From assembly GCF_000203815.1 (NCBI RefSeq), contig NW_004457729.1:1240674-1304673 (forward strand): DNA of 64,000 nucleotides, given 5' to 3'. The translations under genes were made by a program, and so were the position numbers. The notes below the pieces were generated by a model. That model saw only the letters and a program-made list of their open reading frames with translations. It ran no database searches and was not told where the DNA came from. The stretch's first letter is position 1. Each line of letters opens with the position of its first letter. Below are positions 1 to 11,937 of this stretch, piece by piece. The DNA is from Cavenderia fasciculata. Taxonomy: Eukaryota > Evosea > Eumycetozoa > Acytosteliales > Cavenderiaceae.

Positions 1-184
1 TTGTTGTTGAAGTTGTTGATGTTGTTGATGCTGCATCTTTGTTATTATTAATCTTTGGTTGTTGTTGTTGTGCTTGTTTCTTAACTATTAGATTTGGTGT
101 GAATTTCTTCTTTCCATTTTGTTGTTGTTGAGGTGTATTACTAGTAGTAGGTGTAGGAGAAGGTTTCTTATTTGGTGGTGCCAT
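1..184 (-). CDS. polr3d: Probable RNA polymerase III subunit RPC4, N-terminal part
   Basis: Only the first 61 codons lie in the window; the gene runs off the left edge. The start is the ATG at 184 on the minus strand. The protein opens with MAPPNKKPSPTPT, then Gln-rich stretches around the motif KKKFTPNLIVKK. That motif resembles the conserved N-terminal segment of RPC4 (human POLR3D has KKKTFTPNIISRK), a subunit of the RPC4-RPC5 heterodimer of Pol III that acts in initiation and termination. The conserved C-terminal domain is outside the window, so the call rests on one short motif in a low-complexity context. The divergent neighbour begins at 557. Confidence 0.5.
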   Translation of the reverse strand, partial: MAPPNKKPSPTPTTSNTPQQQQNGKKKFTPNLIVKKQAQQQQPKINNNKDAASTTSTTSTT

Positions 185-556
185 TCCTTTTATCTACCCA
201 ATTCTAAAACTAAAAGATAGATAGATAGATAAATTTATAGTCGGCGTAGTCGGTATGTTTATTCAAAAGAAGAATGAATCGACTTGTAAGAAATAATGCA
301 AGTCGTTCGTCCTCGTGAATTTGAACTTTATTTTTTTTATTCCATTTAATAATTACAGATACATCTCTCTCTGCACAGTTATTAATATAGTAGTATCGAT
401 CCTTCTTATGATCAGACTTTGTAATCATTATTATTGCAAATAATATTAATATTTTCAAACAACAACCACACCATCATCTGATGAACAACAATAATGAATT
501 TCATTTGGCTCATCAACATCTCTCAAAATAGATAGTAGATAGATACATAAAGTAAA
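185..556. promoter_or_regulatory. Divergent intergenic promoter region
   Basis: This spacer lies between two gene starts pointing away from each other, so it should hold both promoters. It is AT-rich with short GATA microsatellites (about 210-235 and 530-550). An 82-codon minus-strand frame lies here, but it has no family resemblance and no splice context. No specific regulatory motif was recognised. Confidence 0.4.
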
Positions 557-2005
557 ATGGATCAACCATCAACGACAACAACAACAACAACATCAACCTA
601 CTCTTCTTCTTCATCTTCATCTACGACGTCATGTCTAATATCATTATTCAGAGTTAGAATTAAAAAGGTTGATTGTAAAACAAATAATCAAGAAATGATT
701 CATAATATGTTTAATAAATACCAACCCATCAACATATCAATATGTGATAATACAATGGTAACTTTGATAGATAGATAGATAGATAGATAGAGATGATTAA
801 TTTGTTAAACTAATTATTTGTTTGTTTATTTATTTGTTTAGGTAGGAACTGTATTTTTAACATTTGATCATTTAGATAGAGCATTGAAATGTATTGAATC
901 TATCAATAGTGATGATAGTAATCAAATGAATGCAATCATGGCAAGTGAATCATTGGGAGGAGGAGGAGGCATTGAATCATTGAAAAAGTTAAATGTGGCC
1001 AATGCATTGTTTGGCAATGACAGAGAACTGATGAAAACGACGACATTGGCAGGTACCGGTAATCAACCAGACCACTTTTTATATCCTCCACCAAATCAAT
1101 TGATCATTGATAATATCAACAAGACCATGTTGGCCGTACCAGAATTCTATACCAACATACTACATCTAATGAATAGAATGAATCTACCTCCTCCTTTTAC
1201 CCATCCTTTTCCAGGTGAATCACCTTCCAGTATAGTATCATCATCATCATTACAAACTGAAAGAAAAAGAAAAACAAATACAAATAGTAATAATAGTAAT
1301 AATAGTAATAATAGTAATAATAGTAATCAAATGATGATTGAAAAAGAGGAAGATGAAGATGATACTAGTAGTAGTTTAAACCAAAAACAAGAAAGAATGG
1401 AAGAAGAAATACCAATACCTGAACAACCAAATATAATAATAATAATGAGTGATGAAAAACAAGGAGAAAAGAAAATAGAGAATTCAAAAAAGAAAGCTAA
1501 ACAATCACATCATTCACCTACTACCAATGATAATAATAATAATGGAGATAAATATTATAGTAGAGAGAATGTAATTAGTTTGGAAGAATTGACAAGAAAT
1601 CAAATACCTTTGGATGAATTGGAAAAGAATGTATTGAAAAAGAAATTGGAAATTGGACAAGAATCAAAAAGATTGTATCTAAAGAACCTATCAAAAGATG
1701 TAGTACTGGCAGACTTGGAATATATCTTTGGAAGATACTTTGCATCTAAAAAGGAAATGAATGATAATTGTCAAATTACACATTTCAATAGTGGTAGATT
1801 AAAGAACCAAGCTTTTGTCGTATTTTCATCACAATCTATTGCCAATGATGCCTTAAATCAAGTTCAAGGTTATAATTTAAAAAACAAACCAATTATTATT
1901 GTATGTTTAAATCAACAAAAAATATTATTAAATCCTAGGACATTGATTAACTGTTTTATTTATATTTAGCAATATGGAAAGCATAGTAATGTTACTAGTA
2001 AATAA
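557..2005 (+). CDS. rnpc3: U11/U12 snRNP 65K-like RNA-binding protein (RNPC3)
   Basis: Three exons: 557-757, 842-1900 and 1970-2005, joined in phase to give 431 residues. The C-terminal half has an RRM with RNP2 LYLKNL near residue 344 and RNP1-like NQAFVVF near 388. Just upstream is ISLEELTRNQIPLDEL, the segment found before the C-terminal RRM of the U11/U12-65K protein. The phrases YIFGRY and GRLKNQAF, and the end PIIIQYGK made by the last splice, match animal and plant 65K closely. A weak first RRM-like region spans residues 27-90, followed by Ser/Asn/Glu-rich linker. In the known family the C-terminal RRM binds U12 snRNA and the protein bridges U11 and U12 in the minor spliceosome. The family call is strong; the presence of a working minor spliceosome is inference. 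Confidence 0.8.
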
Positions 2006-2176
2006 ACTTTGAAACAATAAATATATTATACCTTTTATATTATACACTATCTTCAATTTTGTATCGGAAGAGGAAGAAGATAATTGGATGGAAAGGCAAG
2101 GTGAACAAGTCGAGTTGCGACCATTTGAGTTTATTCACAGTGTATAACTTCCTCAGCTCGTTTCGTTGACAATCAT

Positions 2177-2206
2177 CCCGAAAAAAAATGTTAAAAATGT
2201 CGAAAA
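2177..2206. repeat. Left terminal inverted repeat of the transposon
   Basis: Thirty bases identical to the reverse complement of 4497-4526, preceded by AT at 2175-2176. Confidence 0.9.
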
Positions 2207-2256
2207 AACCAAAACATTTTTAACATTTTTAAACATATTTAACAAGAAGTTTATTA

Positions 2257-4381
2257 CTATAATCCTCTAATGTTTTTGTATTTATTTGTGAGATATCCTA
2301 CAACTGACCATATTTGATCATGTTGTTGAAGAATTTTTGAAGGATCGGAAAATTTGATCCTCAAAGTCGCTTTGCATGCTTCCCACTTTTTCATATGGGC
2401 AAACACATTTTCTATGATAATTCTAATGGCTTTAAATCTTTTGTCAGCCTCACCTCTATTAAAACTAGCTTTAGGATTTCTATCGTTAACCAAAAAGTGT
2501 TTATACATGCCATGACAACCTATGAATCCTTTGTCTCCCAAAATAAACTCGAGAACTTCGTCTAGTTTAGAATAGAAAGCTCTTGATTCATTGGCGAGGT
2601 TAATATCATTTCTTGATCCAGGTCTTGATTTAGACATGAAAATAATCTTTCCAGTGGGAGTACAAAAGACAAGTTTGGTTATTGAGAAATATCCTTTCTT
2701 TCCACTATAAAAATTCATTGCAATTTCGGAATCCATGGGAACTGAAATTCTTTGTTCTGATCCATCTGCCACTGATGTAACCATGCAAGATTCATTGGTG
2801 TCTTTAACATAAATTGAATAGTGCTCTTTGTCCATTCTTTTTGAAAAATAGTAATCGAAATTCTCTTGGCAGAGAGGATATAACAAATCCAAAGTGTTAG
2901 ACGTGTATTCTTCTACAGTAGTTTGCGATATTTTAAAAAATGCAGATAGAACAATTCTCTTTGGGTAGTGACGGAGCCAACAAAGTGTAATAAACAACTG
3001 GCCCCTGATTGAATACTTTGATTTAGTGCCTCTGGTTTCTGTTTTTGTCTTTTGCAATCATATAGTGTTTTGATATAAATCTTGGAAATCTTCAAATTTA
3101 AGTCCAATGAACGATACTATTTCATCTTCCAAGTACTCTATAATCTTGTTAATTTCTAGAGAAGAAGATATGTGTCAATAATTAATAGTTGTTAGTTTAT
3201 TTCTTGCCAGAACTTTTACTTTTATCTTTGTCTTTGGGTGCTGCAGCCTTTTTAGCTGGAGCCTTTTTAGTTGTCGGCTTTGGTGGTGTAGATGCTTTTC
3301 TTTTCTTATCTGTATGTTGTTCTTCATCTTCTACTACATATCCCTCTTCATCTTCTTCATGGCTGGATTCCTCGTCTGAATCATCATCTTTTCCTTTTTC
3401 CTTATTCGTTTCCTTCTTTTCCTTTTTGTCTTTTTTAGGTTGTTCTAGAATAAGGTATCAGTTGTATGTACTTTATAAGTAGTAATAAAAATTATAATAC
3501 ATACTAGATTCGATATAAGCAGACCAGGTTTTACCTGATGATGAACCAAAGTATTTTTGGAAACAAGAATATGTGCAAAAGTACAGATAATTATCCTTGA
3601 TTGGAGTGAGTGAGGACGCTTTGCATCTTATGCTCATCGTGCATTTGTTTGGACATGATGCACATTTAACCAACTCTTCTTTTGGGCGGTTTGATATTGA
3701 TTCTTTTACATCATCTAATGATATAGGTCTTGCCAGAAGAGGTCTAACGAGATGAGTTTGACAATATTCATCCGTAATGTGTGCAGGTTTACACAATGTA
3801 ATTTGTTTGTCGAAACAAGTGATTTCTATTCTGTTGCTGCCTCTCACTGAGTTGGTACAAAATATCACATCTTTCTGCTGCACCTTAAATTGGTTACCAA
3901 GTGTGCACACTCCTTGGTCTCCATCAGGAATATCTAGATTAATTAAGTTGCTACTGTTGTTATATGTATGAATATCTGCTTGCTTTAAAAACTCTTTCTT
4001 GACATGAAAAGTCTCTTCCATAAAACTATTATCCATTGCAATTGAGGAATTACTTGGTGTTGGTGGTGGAGAGGAGAAGATAGAATTTGTTGGTGAATCA
4101 TATCTAAATACTGGAGGAGGTGGTTGAGATGTTGTAACAATTGTTGTTGCTTTGCGTTGCTTATATTTTTCTTGCAAGGTTGCATGTTTAACTTTTAATA
4201 TTTGATGTTCTTTATCTGATTGTGTTAGCTTCTCGAACTCTTGTGATGTTGGGAGAGTACCACCGCATCCATAACGAAAGAGAAGAGAAGGGATGCATGT
4301 GTCAAGTAAATGTGCTTTGACATCACAAAGAGGGATAATTTTCGCACAAATCTTACAAATAACAGTTAAAACATCATCCAT
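2257..4381 (-). CDS. Zinc-finger plus DDE_Tnp_4 transposase, three exons, one in-frame TGA
   Basis: Exons on the minus strand: 4381-3505, 3444-3220 and 3155-2257. All phases agree, giving 666 codons plus stop. The N terminus has a C2HC-like finger (CKICAKIIPLCDVKAHLLDTC region, residues about 9-29) and a second Cys cluster CASCPNKC...RCK...FC near residues 243-275. A Lys/Glu-rich linker follows. The C-terminal exon has an HTH (ITLCWLRHYP) and the DDE domain with D in SVADGSEQ, D in ILGDKGF and E in IIIENVFAHMKKWE. One TGA (3058-3060) interrupts the third exon just before the HTH. The alternative is two separate genes: the first two exons could run on to a TAA at 3197-3199, with the second gene starting after it. 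The continuous splice phase favours one gene. Confidence 0.7.
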
Positions 4382-4496
4382 TATATTGAACTCCTGTAAC
4401 TAGCACTGCTGATTGATATATACTAAAGTTATACGTTTAAATTAAGGTAGTACTTGTAATGTTTAAAATGTTAAAAATGTTAAAAATGTTTAGATG

Positions 4497-4526
4497 TTTT
4501 CGACATTTTTAACATTTTTTTTCGGG
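4497..4526. repeat. Right terminal inverted repeat of the transposon
   Basis: Thirty bases identical to the reverse complement of 2177-2206, followed by AT at 4527-4528. Confidence 0.9.
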
Positions 4527-4624
4527 ATGGTTATAACCATCAGGGATATCTCTACAACGATTTTATTCGGTAAAAATTTTCGTGAAACCAATCTTCTTAG
4601 ACCTTCTTAAATTATTAGCCAGAG

Positions 4625-4696
4625 TTCTTATTATTCTTATTATTCTTATTATTCTTATTGTTCTTATTGTTTTTATTGTTCTTATTGTTCTTATTA
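4625..4696. repeat. 9-bp tandem repeat, about 8 units
   Basis: Imperfect TTCTTATTR units lie in the leader just upstream of the lysozyme start codon. They produce an Ile/Leu-rich frame that I take as non-coding. Confidence 0.8.
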
Positions 4697-4734
4697 ATTA
4701 TATATATATTATATTATATTATTATTATATTACA

Positions 4735-5849
4735 ATGTCCAAAGCTATTATCTTTACTCTAGCAATTGTAGCACTCTCAATTTCATCGGTTGTTGTCAAC
4801 GCATACAACGTTGTCGACGTCGACGCCGATACCTCTGGGACCATTACATTATCACAATTCCAATGTTTAGCTCAACAAAACGAAAAGATCATCATCGAAG
4901 CTTGGTCTGGTGGTATTGGTCTCAATAAAAATTGTATGTATCTCTCTCGACCTGCTTGCGTATCAAATAATCGAAATGAACAATTTTTTTCTAATTTAAA
5001 TTAATTAATTATTATTATTTTATATTAATAGTGGCTGCTGCTTATCAACGTGCCACCGCCGCTAAATTACAAGTTGATCTAGTAAGTATTTAAACATCAA
5101 TTGCAAGTGACAAATATAATATCATCTTTCTTTCTTACTTATTATTTTTGAACAAATCTATATGTTTTATAGTATGCATTTTTCTGTAGCAAATGTGATG
5201 GAAATAATCCAGTATCTAATCCAATAAAGACCTTGAAATCTTATTTCATGGAAAATGATATCAACTTTGGTACCCTTTGGATTGAAGTTGAACAATGCGA
5301 TGGATGTTGGTCAGGATCAGTTTCAGAAAACGCTCAATTTGTTGTCCAAACCGTCAAAGCTGCCATTTCTCTCCAAATCACCATCGGTATCTACTCTTCT
5401 GTTGATGAATGGGCTCAAACCGTCGGTTCATTCGACGATTATTCAGCCCTCAAACAATGGTATGCTCACTATGATGGTGTCCCCTCTTTCAATGACACCG
5501 AGTACTACTCTTATGGTGGTTGGACAAAGCCAACTATGAAGCAATATATTGGTATGTATAAAATACATCACACACGCTGACTATTTCAACTAAACCGCCT
5601 TCGTACCGATATCTAATGTTATTATTCTTTTTTCTATTGATCTCTCGTTTAGGTAACACTCAACAATGCGGTGTCAATGTTGATTTGAACTATTTTGCTG
5701 GGTTCTCTCCTACTACTGTCATCATAACCTCTGGATCTCACTCTAGCACTGGAACTTCTTCCAGCACTGGATCCTCTTCCACCTCTGGATCTGGTTCAGC
5801 CACTGGTTCAACTGCTGGCCAAACCTCTACCTCTGGTTCATCTTACTAG
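4735..5849 (+). CDS. Secreted GH25-type (Entamoeba/Dictyostelium-type) lysozyme-like protein
   Basis: Four exons: 4735-4933, 5032-5081, 5173-5551 and 5653-5849, giving 274 residues. It begins with a clear signal peptide (MSKAIIFTLAIVALSISSVV). The mature part carries the GH25-like strand YNVVDVDADTSG, the acidic motif FGTLWIEVEQCDGCW, the strand ITIGIYSSVDEW and the terminal strand CGVNVDLNYFAG. GH25 enzymes cut the N-acetylmuramic acid-beta-1,4-GlcNAc bond of peptidoglycan. In phagocytic amoebae such enzymes digest bacteria in phagosomes or outside the cell. The tail after residue 240 is a Ser/Thr/Gly spacer typical of O-glycosylated dictyostelid secreted proteins. I chose the ATG at 4735 because it opens the signal peptide; an upstream open stretch is a microsatellite leader. 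Confidence 0.85.
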
Positions 5850-6083
5850 TATTACAATTGGGAATCAAGTAAATTTCCAATTGATCAAAAAGAAGAATGG
5901 ATACATAGCCGAATCACAAACTAATCAATGAGCTGTCGATCGATCGCTCTTACAACCATTGAAATAAACTTATTGTTTTTTAGGAATAGAAAAAATAACA
6001 ATATTATTCACAATTTCATTGTCCTTTTTGTAATCGTTTTATTATTACTATATTAATTGTTTTTCCACAATAGACAAAAGCTA

Positions 6084-7152
6084 CTAGATATTGGATTGTG
6101 AAGATAATTGAATTAAATGATAGATGAATTTTATAATTGATGGATATGAAACAAAACCAACTGTTTTAATAATTGGATCATCAACACTTGTTACCCAAAT
6201 ACCATGTATTTGATTATCTACCATTAATTTGAACATATCAATTAATGCTGTCTCCTTTGTAACTGTTATTGGTCCAATTTTACTCTAAAAAAGAAATAAT
6301 TAATAAAAGTATTAAATTAATTTTAAGTTATACTTTATAAGTTTACTTACAATTGATCTATGAATAGATAAAAACTCTTTAATTGATAATTGAAGATCGT
6401 GGATATTGGTATCTACAATACCTTTGATATCGGTGATACTAAAATTAGCATGAATGGAACCAGTTTTACTATCGACAATGGCAGCTGACTGTTTTCCTTT
6501 GGATTCTAGTTGATCGAATACATAGGCAGTTTTAATGTCATCGGTGGCAGTGATATAGTCTGTATCGATCAACTCGTGTTCAAAAGCACCCAATTCCGTA
6601 AAAAATAGTGATGGCAACTTTTCACGATGATAGACTATACTACGAATGAGGTCACTCGTAGATACCATGCTAATGATTTGATCGTGGTCAATCACTGGAA
6701 CCCTACTATAATTGGTTTGGTCAAGAATTTTGCATAGAAATGCCATAGAATCATTTAGATAGACTCTATATGGTTTGTATCTTTTACTAGACAGAGCATC
6801 CAAAACGTCGATAATAGGAGTATGTTTGAAAAATTGACTCCATTTATCCACTGGGTCATTATCTTGATTTTTGGTCTTATCAACACTATCATTCCAAGTT
6901 GAAATTTTAATCTTTCCAACTATTGTATCAACCATTTTAGGATCTTTAAAGAATGCCAATAGATATGCCAATATTTCATAAACACCAACCATTCCCAAAT
7001 AATTACAAACATTTGCATTCTTTTCACCAGTACCCAAAGTTTCATCAAATACAGGTGCTGCATACAGCCCATTCTCTTTTAACATTCTAAGTGCATCACC
7101 AACATTTGTCAAATGTGCTGAAAATGATACCAATAATTTTCCTTGTAATTGT

Positions 7153-7186
<34 letters not shown>

Positions 7187-7460
7187 ATTGACCTCCACTT
7201 CTATTTATAAATTTCTTTTCATTTATAATATCTCTAATCTTCCTACCATACATTAAATCATACCATCTCGATGTTTTCAATTCTTGATAGTAATAATTAT
7301 TATCTTTTTTCTCGATTATTCCTACATTTTCTATGCTCGACACTAACTCCACTTTCCTCTCTTGACTGATTTGTAATGGTTGTTCTCCACTCGATTTTTT
7401 ATTCTTTTCCTCCTCTTGACCTATTGACGTGATATCTGTTTTTCTTCTATTCATCATCAT
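6084..7460 (-). CDS. CBS-domain protein, AMPK-gamma / SNF4-like
   Basis: Two exons, 7460-6351 and 6284-6084, giving 436 residues. The protein reads as four CBS-like modules after a polar N terminus with an Asn run. Module features seen include LVSFSAHLTNVGDALRMLKE, YRVYLNDSMAFLCKIL with YSRVPVIDHDQIISMVS, an IHANFSITDIKG-type segment, and a last module (ITVTKETALIDMFKLMVDN) completed only by the second exon. Paired CBS modules bind adenine nucleotides in the gamma subunit of AMP-activated/SNF1 kinase. The divergent sequence also recalls plant CBSX/PV42 proteins, so gamma-subunit identity is not certain. It has no signal peptide and should be cytosolic or nuclear. Confidence 0.75.
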
Positions 7461-7870
7461 CTCTTTTTTTCTTTTTTAAATATGTATAACTATTATACTA
7501 TTATTATTATAGATTATAGGACTAGTATTATTATTATTATTCCCATTTCATACTATCCTACAATCTATGGAAAATATATTTTTATTAATAAAAAAAATAG
7601 AAAATTAAAAATAAATTCAAGATAATTACCATATTTGCAACAGATTTAAAGGAATCGAATATTTTATTTATTATCCTAGAGTTGGGGGTGTCTCATGACT
7701 TTGGAATCCTTTTTCCTCCTATACCAATTTAATTAATATTAAAAAAAACAAGTTCTCGAGGAGTCGTCAACATCACACTTTGCCAATCGATTCATTCAAA
7801 ATACAATTTAGTATTAATTTGTAAAGCTCTAGAGAGAGAGAGATACATAGATATATTTTTATAAATAGAG
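7461..7870. promoter_or_regulatory. Divergent intergenic region
   Basis: An AT-rich spacer separates the starts of the CBS gene (-) and the inhibitor-3 gene (+). It holds ATT runs and an AG-rich stretch (7834-7848) in the presumed 5' leader of the plus gene. No gene was seen. Confidence 0.4.
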
Positions 7871-8552
7871 ATGAATACTACAACTATAGCAACAGTAGTT
7901 GTACCTACAACTACTACAACTACGACTACAACTACAATATCAACACCACCAACAGCAAGACAATTAAGATTAACACTCAAAACAAAGAAGAAAAAGAGAG
8001 TTCAATGGAGTGAAGACACTGTAGACAATGAAAATATGAGTAAAAAGAAATCAAAGAGTATGTTGAACAACAACACAGCAGCAGCTGATACTTTAAGAAG
8101 AACAACAAGTACATTCTTGATACAAAGCAAGCTATAGTATAGTATTATAGTTATAGTGTTGTAAAAGTATATCAATTTTCATTATTATTAACACTCTCTA
8201 TCTCTATCTAATTCTAGAATGTTGTATATTTCATAAAAAGAAACCATTTGATGAGAGTAGTGATGAAAGTAGTGGAGATGAAAGAAAAGAAGTAACAGAA
8301 AAAGGTAATACTAGTAGCATTATCATGATGAATAATATATTATGATGTTGGAATATAAATATTAATATAGATCTTGGATGTTGTTTAGATTGTAGTTGTA
8401 GTCATACTGAAGAACATGAACATGAACATGGTGAAGATGGACATGAACATGGCGATGATGAAAAGAAGAAGAGTGACCATGACAATGGTCATCACCACTC
8501 ACACGAACATTCCAGCAATCATAATGGACAACCTTGCTCTGCTGAGCAATAA
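7871..8552 (+). CDS. ppp1r11: Protein phosphatase 1 inhibitor-3 (PPP1R11 / Ypi1 family)
   Basis: Three exons: 7871-8057, 8218-8304 and 8389-8552, giving 145 residues. After a Thr-rich N terminus comes the family signature LRLTLKTKKKKRVQWSED followed by TVDNENM, which matches human LTLRKRKPEKKVEW and TVDNEHM. RVQW is the RVxF/W-type docking motif for the PP1 catalytic subunit. The first splice creates SKKCCIFHKKKPFDES, equivalent to the SSKCCCIYEKPRAFGES block of animals. The C terminus is an acidic, His-rich tail with many HEH and HHH elements and Cys residues, longer in His than the animal version. The protein binds and restrains PP1, mainly in the nucleus. The exon joins reproduce conserved sequence across both introns, so the model is firm. 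Confidence 0.9.
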
Positions 8553-10103
8553 TAATCCAACTGGAAATACCAGTGCAAAAATATTTGCATTACTAGTAGG
8601 CCAATGACTACACAGGCATATTCGTTCATTAGTGGGGGGGGGGGGGGGGGGGGGCAACGTTACAACAATCTATGACCCCATTTCACAGAAGGGAAACATG
8701 TGTGTTTCAAAAAATCTGACCAGTGGAGAAAAGAAAACGATCACCACCCAATGCACACCACCAACAATGACAAGGCGCCAAACAAAAAAAAACAAAAAAG
8801 AAGAAAAAACAATAATTAATATTCATTTATTAATTTAAAATACTAAAACTACTACTCTAACCAACCAACCAAACAACCAACCAAACAACAATATACTTAC
8901 TTATATGTTTGACTCTCATAAAAAAAAAGACCTCCTTTCAAACTTTCCAAAACTTAGAAATAAAGATAAATGACTTATGAATTTCATAACCGACAACATC
9001 CGAATTCATTCTCTGTGATTCTCTTTGGTGACTACGTTTTTTTTTTTTTTTTTTTTTGAAAGCAATTCTCTCTGTCCCCACTTTTGCACACACCTCCATA
9101 CAAAACTGGTCGATTATTTATTATTATTACACATATATTACGCAATTTATTATTTATATATTACTTTCCCTCCACCTGTACCAAATTATCATTCAATATT
9201 ATTATTATTTGCAATAGTAGTAGTCAACAACTAAGTGATCAAACGCATTTTCATCCACATCACAACTGTAAGTGAGAAACAATAGAAATAGAACAGAATA
9301 GAACAAAAAAATCATAGTGACAACAATCGATCAAAACACATGTGATAAATAAACAAAAGTTGATAGTAATATCGTAAAAGAGAGAGAGAGAGATAGTACA
9401 ACAACATTATTATAATATTATTATTATTATTATTATGACACACTCAATCCATCCATAGATATTATCAATACGAACTCCGTCCTCGTCCTTTGCAACTCTC
9501 AACCCACCCACATTAATTAATACAATAATAATAATTAAGGAGGAGCAAGTGTTGGTAAAGAAAGAAAGACAAGGGAGGAGGAGGAGGAGATGTCGTGTTT
9601 AATACTTCGTTCCAACCCTCCAACAACACCATCCTCGTAACCTGAAGAAAAATTAATTTTTTTTTTTTCAATTAATAATAATGGTGATAATTATTTGACA
9701 AATAATAGTATTACTACTACTACTATCATTCAAATTTATTCTTGTCAATAATAATAATAATAATAACAAATAATATTAATAATAATAATAATAATAATCG
9801 ACGACGACTATATATCTTATTCTCGAGCACTCAACACACCATCATCACATTATCATCACCATCGCCATCTTAATCATCATCATACCTTTTTTTTTTGTTA
9901 CATAGACAAACAACAACTAACTCTGTAATTTATCAATCAAAACCAATATTATAGTAGTAGCATTATTATTATTATTATTATAAATTAGATTCACCTTTTT
10001 TAAAACAAAAAAAAAAAACAACAAGAAGAAACAAACATTCATTCAACTCTAATAGTTAATTAGTTTACCGCCGAATAAAATCACATTATATAAATAGATA
10101 GAC
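8553..10103. other. Long AT-rich intergenic region upstream of rab11A
   Basis: About 1.5 kb without a convincing gene. It has a 21-base G run (8634-8654), a T run (about 9040-9057), AG and ATT microsatellites, and CA-rich leader-like sequence before the Rab11 start. It presumably holds the inhibitor-3 terminator region and the rab11A promoter. Short frames here are repeat translations. Confidence 0.5.
8634..8654. repeat. Poly-G tract of 21 bases
   Basis: An uninterrupted G homopolymer 82 bases after the inhibitor-3 stop codon, in strongly AT-rich surroundings. Confidence 0.95.
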
Positions 10104-11050
<947 letters not shown>

Positions 11051-11273
11051 CCCGTATATTATATTAATAACAACAATTTAAAATACAATAACACTATTAA
11101 ATTTAATCAAAAAGTCTGATGCGTCTTTCATATGAGTATTAAGCATGGGAGGAGTATTAATTTATTTATTTAATTTATTGAAAAATCAATTCTTTTGAAT
11201 ATTTACTAATATTCAGGTACCTGCTTCTATCAGAGTTTATTACAAGCTATTTAACATGCTACCTATTCATCAT

Positions 11274-11857
11274 GTCTCACAGAAGCTGCCTTAAAACATC
11301 TTGAGCATGCTTTAGACATTATCAACAATTCAAAATTTGAAAGTGACTCCCTCAAAAGGGCAGCAATATCAAGAACGAACAATAGTGTGATTGCATTACA
11401 AGTCATCTGTGCTTTCAAGATGGATGGTGGGGTAAATGATTTTATAGATCTTTTAGAATAAGGTAAGGCATCAAGAATCAAAAGAGAAAGTTTTCCAATT
11501 TATTAATTAATATTGTTTAACATAGAAAAATCAGACAAGTCTGGCTATGAGAATATTATCCAAAAATTAGATAGAATGGATTCCAAGATTGAACAGAATT
11601 TGAAAGGAACCAAACAATCGAAGCCATCCGAAAATTCCTTCCCCTGCTGGGACCTATCAGAGATTCAATTAAAAAAACCTTTACCAATTCAATCATACAA
11701 GCAGTGGACATCCTCAAAGAAAGAACCGTTACCTATCCCAGCGTATCAAAGGATCTCATTGAATGAAGCAATGGAATCAGTATCCAGGGACAGGAATTTT
11801 TGTAGTGGTGCAAACAATGAACCCATTTTGTTCTTTAAAAAGTATTACATAGAATAA
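11274..11857 (+). other. Coding-like blocks of unknown origin
   Basis: Two stretches look protein-coding but have no recognised family. The first (about 11274-11461) reads EAALKHLEHALDIINNSKFE and on, with a helical, charged composition. The second (11513-11857) is a 114-codon frame beginning MFNIEKSDKSGYENIIQKLD. Base composition is less AT-rich than the flanks. They may be exons of one unrecognised gene or a decayed copy of something. I could not find a convincing start codon or splice pair linking them. Confidence 0.3.
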
Positions 11858-11937
11858 ACAATATGTTTTCATATAGTTTAGGTGTTATTAGTTTCATTAT
11901 TAATTTGGGATTTTCAATATAGACTTTTAAATATAAT

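Larger units (their letters stand above)
2177..4526 (-). mobile_element. DDE DNA transposon (ISL2EU / PIF-Harbinger-like), complete with TIRs
   Basis: The element is bounded by perfect 30-base inverted repeats starting CCCGAAAAAAAATG (2177-2206 and 4497-4526). Both ends are flanked by the dinucleotide AT (2175-2176 and 4527-4528), which fits a 2-base target duplication. Further subterminal copies of a TGTTAAAAA motif lie just inside both ends. It carries one minus-strand gene with a DDE_Tnp_4 domain. Identical TIRs imply a recent insertion. It sits between the 65K gene and the lysozyme gene and interrupts neither. The exact superfamily is uncertain: ISL2EU fits the AT duplication, and IS5/Harbinger fits the DDE fold. 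Confidence 0.85.

Noticed and set aside
8632-8838. Frame beginning with a poly-Gly run
   Set aside because: It is the 21-base G run read as Gly codons followed by low-complexity sequence.
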